From Lithospermum erythrorhizon (lineage: Eukaryota; Streptophyta; Magnoliopsida; Boraginales; Boraginaceae), in assembly GCA_019722365.1 (NCBI GenBank), contig JADFUC010000894.1, positions 1-64,000 of the forward strand: a stretch of DNA of 64,000 nucleotides. Reading direction: 5' to 3'. Every line of letters begins with the position of its first letter. The stretch's first letter is position 1. Position numbers and translations under genes: made by a program. The notes beneath the pieces are model-generated. The model did no database searches, was not told the origin of the DNA, and saw only the letters and a program-made list of their open reading frames with translations. Of this stretch, positions 56,340 through 64,000 are shown piece by piece.

Positions 56340-59300
56340 GATGCCACCTGGAAGATTTTCGTCGAACTGCGTGTGAACACCGGTAGGGGAAGGTTGAGAT
56401 GGATGGTATTTGTTGTTACAAGCTGACATAGGGTTCGAGGCGGTTAGTAAATTTGATGAATACACACTTGATGATGTTTATCTGGATTGGTTCCACGTTG
56501 AAGTTGGGTAGATTTTATTTTGGATACTTGGTAGTTATAGAGGATGTGAACTCGAGAGGAAAAGTTTGGAATTGAGACATTAAGATATGGATGAGTGGTT
56601 GGAATTTTGTTGGGGAGAAAGGAGATACCAAAAGATATTGGAAGAAATCTATAATGTCGGAGTTGGAGTTGTTGAGTGGTTAGAGGTGTTTATATGAGAT
56701 CTAAGTATTAAAGTGTCAGTGATTGTGGTATAAGATTGTTGATTCTTGGGTGGTGAAGTTAAATCGATGCTGAAATGGCGGTGGAAGAGTGTTGGTGATT
56801 ATGATAGTTGGACCCAGTGTTAGGGTAGAGGATTAATTTAGTTGACGTGTCGGGATGGGCCACTCTACCGTGAAGATGAAGTGAGTTAACCCAATGAATC
56901 TTTGTTGTCCGATGTAAATTATGAATATGGGAGAAATGGGAATTTTTTTCCGTAAAAGCTGTTATTACGATTACAGGTGATTGTCTTGAGTTGCTCGATC
57001 ATCTAGATGTATTGGAATATGTTGGTACATACGAAATGATTACTTGGTGGAATTAAGTATCTAGTACTCTATTAGTTGATATGAAGTTGGATTTAATGTG
57101 ACAGTTAAGGATAAAGATGAATATTTTAGTTGATTTTCATTTGAAGTTTTATGTTGCTTAAGTTGTGAATTGTTGCTTGAGAATAAAGTGGGAAAAAAAA
57201 AAGAAAATTTTGGGACTCACAGGGAAATAAAGATGTTTAGTAGTACTCTATTAATAGGCTATTTAGATGGGACGGAAAAAAATCGTGCGGTGGGGTAGTA
57301 AGTCGGGAAGGAAGAATTGTGCGAGGAGAAATTAGTTGATATACCGGGTTAATTGGGACTTAAGAAGGAATTACCGGATCTGATGGAAGGTGTGACCTTT
57401 GTGAACAACACGTTAAAGTGAGGAGACTAGATGAGTTGTTTCAAAAGTGTGTTGTATGTATCAAATTAAGTGCAGAAACTATTTCTTTCCCAAGACAATA
57501 AAGCGATGAGGCGGATGTTCTTGTTGAATAATTTTTATGAAATAAGGATCTTAGCCGAGGACTCTTGCATTATATTATTTAAAAGGCGATGATCGATAAG
57601 GAATTTGGGAATTACGGAACATGATTGGGATTAGGTCGAAGCTTGAGATTTTTGGTGATTTGTTAATCTATGATGAAGTTGTGTATAATGGCATCATGAT
57701 GAAACGTGAAGCCTGAGAAATAGAACCGTAGGAAGGTATGATATGTGGGTATATGTTATCTTTGGTATAGAGATAGGATAGGTTATACTTGACTATGAAT
57801 TGAAAGAAGAAAGTATGAGATTAAGATATAAATTTGCTAATAATAGTTGGAGCATCAAAAGATTTACTTAATAGATTGCAATTTGGTTGTCCGAGTAGTG
57901 TGAGAAAGAGCATGAAAGGAATGATGATTTTATTTGAGAGAAACATGAATATATTGTATGCAATTATGGTTAAGAGACGTGAATAGATGGTTGAGAAGGT
58001 TAAAGGTTAAAGGGATCAAAGGTACGGATTTGGTTTCTTCGTCAGGAATAGAGGACTACGACATTTAAGATGATAAGGGGAGTAAAATGTTCGGATATCA
58101 TATTGGTTACAAGATAAGTGATAACTGATTGTGTTCCGATTCAAAGGTTGAGGATAAATTTTTTAAGGATGAGTTGAGGGTATAGCGGAGTGCAAGTAAA
58201 TTATAAGATTTGGAATACCGACTCGCTTGGAGGAAGTTGGACTAACAGTAAGGAAAATTGGTGGGAATTAGTAACGGAATATCAATGAATATTGGGATCT
58301 CCCTCATAAGAAAAATATGATGGTTAATGTATCGGGTCATAAATGAATTTTTTTGTTTAAGGAATAACATGATGGAAACTAATGATGGTGATACGCTAAT
58401 GTCAGTTCTAAGGATTTGAATTAATGGACTACTGAGTATAGATGAAGGTTGACAAATTCCGAAGGGACAATGGAGTATTAACAAGTATGGTAGAATATCT
58501 ACGTGTTGCACATTCAGGAGCATAGTTATGAGAATGGGCTTCATCGTGGTGGTATCTTGTGAGACTTGGTAGTTTGAGGGTGTATTGTGGCTTGAGAATA
58601 ATTGGTATCATGAGAGGGAAGAAAGAGGTCTCGTTAACCGTAACTCTAGGGATCTTTGAAAAAAAAAAAAATTATACTTATGATTCTGGATGATGGATTT
58701 GGAGAAATGCTTAATAAGAATAATAATTGAATTGTTACGAATAGATCTACAAGTTTTCTCTGTAAGGTTGAATCATTATGTGAAGTGTGGTATAAAGTTG
58801 ATGTGGAGCAATTATAAAGAATACGTAGTTTGGTAATGGTCATGAGGGCGTGGTCGAAGATGTTAAGCGTAGTTTGTGGGTGTTAATAATAAAGCTGGTC
58901 GGATGTCGATTAGAATACAACGATTGGAATTCGTGAATTCAGGACAAATATTTGGAAATATTATGTGTTGATTATAAAGGCCTTGTCGGAAAGTAGTGAC
59001 GCTATTGTATGAGGGTATAAGGCGTATTGAAGTGTAGACACGAGTTATGAGAGATGATAATTTAAGTAAGGAAAGTTGCTCCGCGGTAGTACTAACTCCA
59101 AGCCGAGTGTTAGGATGGCGCCGTGGTATTATTGAAGAGATGTTGAGTTCTAATATTCTTTGAAATGAGATGGGAGAAAGGAAAAATGACTCTAATGGTG
59201 ATGAAGAACTACGAGGAAGAATAGAACTTGATATGACTACCCACGGTGAATAAGTTTAGATATGTTAAATTAATGAAGGAATGGCATTGGGTGGATACGA

Positions 59301-60526
59301 TAATATAGCTAAGTGAACAGGAATTAGGATTCATAAAGTACTATACAGGAGAAGGAGGACTAAAGGAAGGTAGGAAGTTAGCGCCGTTAATGTCTAACAA
59401 TTTTTGGTAGAAGCACGTTAACGATACTTGCTGGTATGAAAGTTCAGAATGAAGTGTGATGTGAAGAGGAATATGGTAGATTGAAATTTTCAATTAGACT
59501 AGAAACTGAGACACTGGGAGTGAGATTATGCGAAAAGGGGATATTGATAGCTATTGGAGCTAGTAATAAGTTGTTCTGATAAAGGGTTATCAAGCAGGTG
59601 GTGTGAATGATCGGTTAACATTGTAGCATGGATGATATATATATGCATGTTGTTGGAATTATCATGTGGGAAATCGGATGTTGATAAATCATGGTAAGAC
59701 TAGAAATATATGATGTTAACCGTGAGCCTAGGGTATATATGCTATGGTGAAATTGAGATAATGATAACTTTATGGTTAAGATGTTATGGCATGACATGGT
59801 GTTGATATAAATGAAATGAAAGGTGCAAGGGAAAAAAAAAACACGATGTTGACTGTCGATGATTGAATCCTTGATGGTATGAGAATAGTAAAATGAGCAT
59901 TATATGAAGTGTTTGGTGATAATGTATTGATGAGTGGCGATGTGATGCTATACGTACAGGTAGACTAATATGTGCGAGGATTTGTTAAAGGTCGATATAT
60001 GACTATACTATGAAGTGGTGTTTTAAGAGGTATATATGTGGGAGCATTACGAAATGGTGGAGTTATCGGTCATGTATTATATGTTAGTTGTATCTTTGAG
60101 AAACCTTGGGTGTATTCTTGTATACAAATACGAATGTCGATAATAAATAATTTGATGAGTGGGGTTTTGATAAGAGAATTTAGATTTGCGATTAATGAAT
60201 GCGAGAGTCATGACGGTGATATTATGACACAATTATGAAGCGGATCACGGTGATATCGGTGATGTGTTTATTGGTTTTGAGTGGTATTAATGATGGTTGA
60301 TTTATGATATTGATAGCATAATAAAATATGAATTGATGGGTGTTGGATAATATGGGATATGAGGGCGTATATCGTAGTTGAAATTTTATATGACATGCGA
60401 TGATTATGGCTATGTTGAAAAAATGTGATTGGTATTGAATATTAAGCGATATTCATTAATAAGAGCATATTGAAAGCGAGAGTTGGGAAGATAAAAAAAA
60501 AAATCGGGTCTTAGCATGTAGAATTT
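56340..60526 (+). pseudogene. Decayed interior (gag-pol) of Tekay-like element 2
   Basis: It starts ATGCCACCTGGAAG, a gypsy gag-type start. The size would suit a partial gag-pol, but no zinc knuckle, protease, RT, RNase H or integrase motif can be read confidently in any frame. Composition is A/G-rich on the plus strand throughout. Confidence 0.45.
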
Positions 60527-60558
60527 CGAGGGGCGAAATTTTTGTAAGGTGGGTAGGC
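60527..60558 (+). other. Polypurine-tract region of element 2
   Basis: TCGAGGGGCGAAATTTTTGT, then AAGGTGGGTAGG, lies directly before the 3' LTR. The GAGGxxGAAATTT motif is typical of Tekay-like elements. Confidence 0.7.
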
Positions 60559-62950
60559 TGTGATAACTTGGATTCCATTGATAATATTATGAAATAGTAT
60601 ACTAGTTGCTCGGTGGAGTATTTCGGAGAAATCGAGAGAAATTTTTCGAGTTGAATCGTTGGGGATACGGCCAGATGGTCGTTTGGTAGTGCGTTTCGGT
60701 ATTTAAGATTTTAAAGTTGTAATCGAGTGGTATAATATTATTTGGGGGATTAGAAGTTAAATTTATATTAGAGTTGTGTTGTTAAATCGAGATGAGAATT
60801 AAGCCGAAAACCGAACGAGAAAGTGAGGAATTCTTGAGATATTTTGTACGGACAGCGGGACCTTTTTATCCTTATCTTACCGTCATTTTCCACCACCAAC
60901 TTCATTTTCTTTCAAATATTTCTCTTAGGTGAAATGGTCATCCACCACCCCCATCAAATTTTTTTCTTCCGTTTTACTAAATAGATTATTATTTAAATCG
61001 AAACAAACTGTGAATCATCTGCTCCTCGTCGTCCTAAATTAACGTCTAGGTAGAAGATCGAATCTCTTGGGATATTTCTTGAGTTTTAAAGAGTTGAGAA
61101 AAAAACAATTACAGGATTTGGTTGACTTTTAGTCTTTCAATTTATTATGGTATAGAAATGTTATGCAGTGTCGGTGAGGGGATTAACGATGATTTTGAGT
61201 AGTTATTGGGGTTAGAAAGTAGTGTAAGTGTTAGTGACGACTTTTTATTGACTTTTCTTAATTGGCGATTAAATGGTAATATGAGGTTAAAGGACTTTAA
61301 TATAGTTGTTTGGGTATAGAATTATTGGTTTGGATATGGATAGGTAGAATTTTAGTTGAAAGAAAGTTTGGGAAAATTCGTATAAAAGCTTTTCGTGATT
61401 GAATTGGAGTTGTATTTAATGGATTAATTAGTTGTCGATTGATTGTTGGATTGATTAGAATGTGCTTGAAGTGTTGTTGTTGGGGTAATAATGTAATGAC
61501 CCCGAATATTAGAAAATAATTTATGTTGGAATGTTAGAAGATATGTCAATCTTGAGGATGGATGATTGCTTAGAGTTATAGAATTGAATGGTGAGGCTGA
61601 TGGTATAACACTCGGGATATCTATAGATGTTAAGAGGTTATTCTACGAGATGTATTATAATGTATAAATTCTTTGAATAGGAGTTGAGCACGGATACGAG
61701 TAGAGTTGTGAGAGTTATGGTCTTGCTTTTGGGCTCGAGGTGAGTACAAATCTCACGATGGGGACCTTTCATATATATTATGTTATATCTTTTTGTATGT
61801 GTTATCTTGGGATTATTCGATATGTGTGTGTGATTATGATTGATACTATGTGTAAACTTTGATTTATGATTAAATACGATGAAATAATTGATTTTGGGTT
61901 ATATTGAGGAGATAATTGAGATTTATGATTCATATAAATGCGATATTAGTGATTATGATTTAGTATATCATGGGATAGTTGTGAATATAGTTCATGTTAT
62001 GAGATTTTGTGTGCATATTGTGGGTTGCCTTGAGTAGTTCGGGAGGTTTGGTGTGATATGCATTGAAGATTAGCCTCGGTGGGGAGGATGGAGGTGGAGG
62101 CCTCAAATGCGTTAATGTGGAGGTGGATTACTTCGTATGTGTATTATTTGGAGGTGGATTCTGCGTGTGTGTATTATTTGGAAGGTGGATTCCTCGTGTG
62201 TGTGTGTATTATTTGGAGGTGGATTCCTCGTGTATTGTATTATTTGGAGGTGTGTTCCTCATTTAAGTACCTTTATTGTCTTTGGCTTGTTTCCCTTGAA
62301 TGAATATCGTTATTTATGACGATAAGCTCATGTGTATAGTTTTATGTAATATCGTATAAGAAGGATTATGTGAGTTGTGGACTATTATTCATTGTGTGGC
62401 TTTGGTTGATGTATAAGCATATATTATTTATATAAGTATGAATATGTATATGTGGGGACCAAATACGTGGTATTTGTATTCCAACTAGAAGCTTAATAGG
62501 CGACTCCACTCTCATGGTAGGCGTTGCATGCACAGGTTCTAAGAAGTTGTCCAGCGGAGGTTGAGGGTTGATGATAGAGACGCAGTTGAAGATCGTAGAT
62601 GAAGGCGGTGGTGGCATGAATTCCTGTCAGTCATTTCCCTTTTGTTGTCGGATTTGTATATTGTTGGAGCTTGGGTATTGTATTTCATTGAGAGTGCAGT
62701 TGTCATACTTTCACATGTTGTATTTTAGTTACGTGTCTTTAGGTTGTATAAATTAAAAGGTGAATTTGTATGTTGTTCGTTGTTTTATTGTATATGTTGT
62801 TAGTTCACACGATGAACTAGTATATTTTATTATTATTAATGTCAAATGAAAGTCTTTTTTATGTTGTCGTCCATTCGATCGGTGACTCACCGGTGTACAT
62901 GTTGTTGATGACACCCAATCACAAAGGCGGCCGACAGGGCGGGTCGTTAC
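60559..62950 (+). repeat. 3' LTR of Tekay-like element 2
   Basis: It starts TGTGATAACTTGG and ends GGGCGGGTCGTTAC. It carries its own minisatellite at about 62110-62260 (TATTATTTGGAGGTGGATTC units) and the ATGATTCATAT repeats at about 61860-62010. Confidence 0.85.
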
Positions 62951-63243
62951 GTTGAGAACAACAAGAATTTATGCCAAAGTCAAATCCCAAACTTCAAACC
63001 TTACCCTTTGAACTTATGGCCCGTTTGTTTTGGGGTGAATGTAGATAAATTCATATTAATATTTTCATTTAGTTTGTTTGAGGTTCTAATCCATTTTGAT
63101 TCACCTCAATCCAAAAATATAATTAATATTTAAGTTTAATCTAACCTAAAATTGGACAATTAAAGACCTAGATGATATCAGAGAAACATCTATACCTATA
63201 TCATAATTATATAGTAAAGAGATAGATTAGCGTGCCTTCTGAT
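62951..63243. other. Intergenic sequence
   Basis: No frame. It includes GGCCCGTTTGTTTTGGGGTG, a type of word often seen at ends of plant DNA transposons, but no partner end was found. Confidence 0.35.
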
Positions 63244-63920
63244 GAAACTCGATAAATAAATTTGGTCATATAATTTTTTTATTTCTTTTTTTGGTTTTTT
63301 GGGGTTTTTTTTTTGCAATTATCATTTTTCCAATTATCATCAACTTCAGTAGAAACTCGATAAATTAATACTCGATTATTTAATAAACTCTCTAAGATAA
63401 ATTTTTTTGGTTTTTGGTTTTTTTCGCAGTATCATTTTCCAATTATAGTCAACTCTGATGAAACTAGATTATTTAATAAGCTCTCTAAGATAATATTTTA
63501 GCCCGTCCGACTCGGTTATGGGGTGTTAAGTCAATAATTGTTTTCTTTCCTTTTCATGTTTTTACCACGGTCATATCATTTGTTCTTTTTCCATTCACTT
63601 TTTATTTTAACTTTTGCAATTATCAACTACATAGAAACTTCGATAATTAATTCTACGTATTTGTTGTTCAATTAATAATTTGCAAGAAAATTATGAGATA
63701 TCTGATTTGATAATTTCTATAGGCATACATATAAAATATAAATTAATAATTACTTATATACTACATATTACATTTTCTTTTTCCTTTTTTTTGGGTTTTT
63801 TTGTTCTTGATTATCAACTATAGAAGAAACTCGATAAATTAATACTCGATTATTTAATAAACTCTCTAAGATAATATTTTGGTCAAAGTCCTAACTCGGG
63901 ATAGGGTGCTAAATTAATAA
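63244..63920 (+). repeat. AT-rich tandem repeat array with 108-bp period
   Basis: GAAACTCGAT-type unit starts occur at 63244, 63352 and 63460, exactly 108 bp apart, then at about 63634 and 63826 with larger spacing. Common parts are CAATTATCA(T)CAACT, GAAACTCGATAAATTAATAC, TCGATTATTTAATAAACTCT and CTAAGATAATATTTT. In two units (near 63510 and 63890) a CCGACTCGG-type word and GGGTG(T/C)TAA follow. Units are separated by T-rich runs. The array reaches the end of the window. Confidence 0.8.
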
Positions 63921-63956
63921 TTAAATTGCTTTTTAGATCCCACTTTTTTGCATTTT

Positions 63957-63976
63957 CGTATATATATATATATATT
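63957..63976. repeat. AT dinucleotide repeat
   Basis: About ten TA units near the window end. Confidence 0.9.
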
Positions 63977-64000
63977 TTTCTTACGTTATCAAGCGCATAG

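Larger units (their letters stand above)
53759..62950 (+). mobile_element. Tekay-like Ty3-gypsy retrotransposon 2 (degenerate)
   Basis: LTRs of about 2.4 kb (53759-56193, 60559-62950) enclose a 4.4-kb interior. The interior has a primer-site remnant, a gag start (ATGCCACCTGG near 56340, about 145 bp after the LTR) and a polypurine tract. The rest of the interior has no recognisable domain in any frame. The LTR ends resemble those of element 1, but most of the LTR sequence differs, so it is a separate family of the same lineage. The 5' flank GTAAG and 3' flank GTTGA do not form a clean target-site duplication. Confidence 0.75.

Noticed and set aside
58242..58544. 100-codon minus-strand frame
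   Set aside because: Antisense to the A/G-rich interior of gypsy element 2, and AT-rich random content.
62063..62319. Three overlapping frames
   Set aside because: Same minisatellite in the 3' LTR.
1..64000. CRISPR arrays, bacterial operons, rRNA or tRNA genes
   Set aside because: None seen. The tandem repeats here lack CRISPR-like repeat/spacer structure, and no tRNA cloverleaf was noticed; a tRNAscan run would be needed to exclude tRNAs.

Overview
The window is nuclear DNA of a flowering plant, most likely a eudicot. It is AT-rich, holds intron-containing genes of plant type, and is dominated by plant LTR retrotransposons (SIRE-type and Tork/Tnt1-type Ty1-copia, Tekay-like Ty3-gypsy) and small Stowaway-like MITEs. 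The species cannot be named from the sequence.

Only two host genes are clear, both on the minus strand. The first is a six-exon pyruvate decarboxylase gene (17347-20711): its five 3' exons are open and correctly phased, while the GC-rich 5' part of exon 1 is disrupted. The second is a single-coding-exon mTERF gene resembling mTERF4/BSM/RUG2 (50409-51992), an organellar RNA/DNA-binding protein. A short exon-like fragment at the left edge (1-106) resembles a 2-phosphoglycerate-kinase-like protein.

Layout. 1-2571: edge exon, AT-rich intergenic DNA, MITE copy 1. 2572-12726: three abutting elements, namely a deleted SIRE-type copia (2572-about 7255), a decayed Tnt1-like copia (about 7240-10142) and a solo Tekay-like LTR (about 10143-12726). 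12727-17346: intergenic DNA with a G-rich/GGT-repeat tract, a 184-bp tandem duplication and MITE copy 2. 17347-20944: pyruvate decarboxylase and its short promoter. 20945-25559: minus-strand Tork-type copia, with LTRs on both sides, directly upstream of that promoter. 26667-29222: minus-strand solo Tekay-like LTR. 29819-38760: full Tekay-like element 1 with about 2.7-kb LTRs and a decayed, integrase-less interior. 39599-40167: TIR element without coding capacity. 40766-41020: MITE copy 3. 41264-48654: the best-preserved element, a minus-strand SIRE-type copia with an intact RT-RNase H frame, an envelope-like region, LTRs and a CATTA target-site duplication. 50409-51992: mTERF. 53575-62950: MITE copy 4 and, abutting its end, Tekay-like element 2. 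63244-64000: AT-rich tandem repeat with a 108-bp period, running to the right edge.

The genes do not form a functional cluster; the window is two housekeeping genes embedded in layered transposons. I found no sign of a novel multi-gene system. The most useful points are the position of a copia LTR about 145 bp upstream of the pyruvate decarboxylase TATA box, the minisatellites that sit at the same relative place in every Tekay-like LTR but differ between elements, and patchy, C/G-focused damage in LTR pairs and in one gene exon that may be sequencing/assembly error rather than biology.
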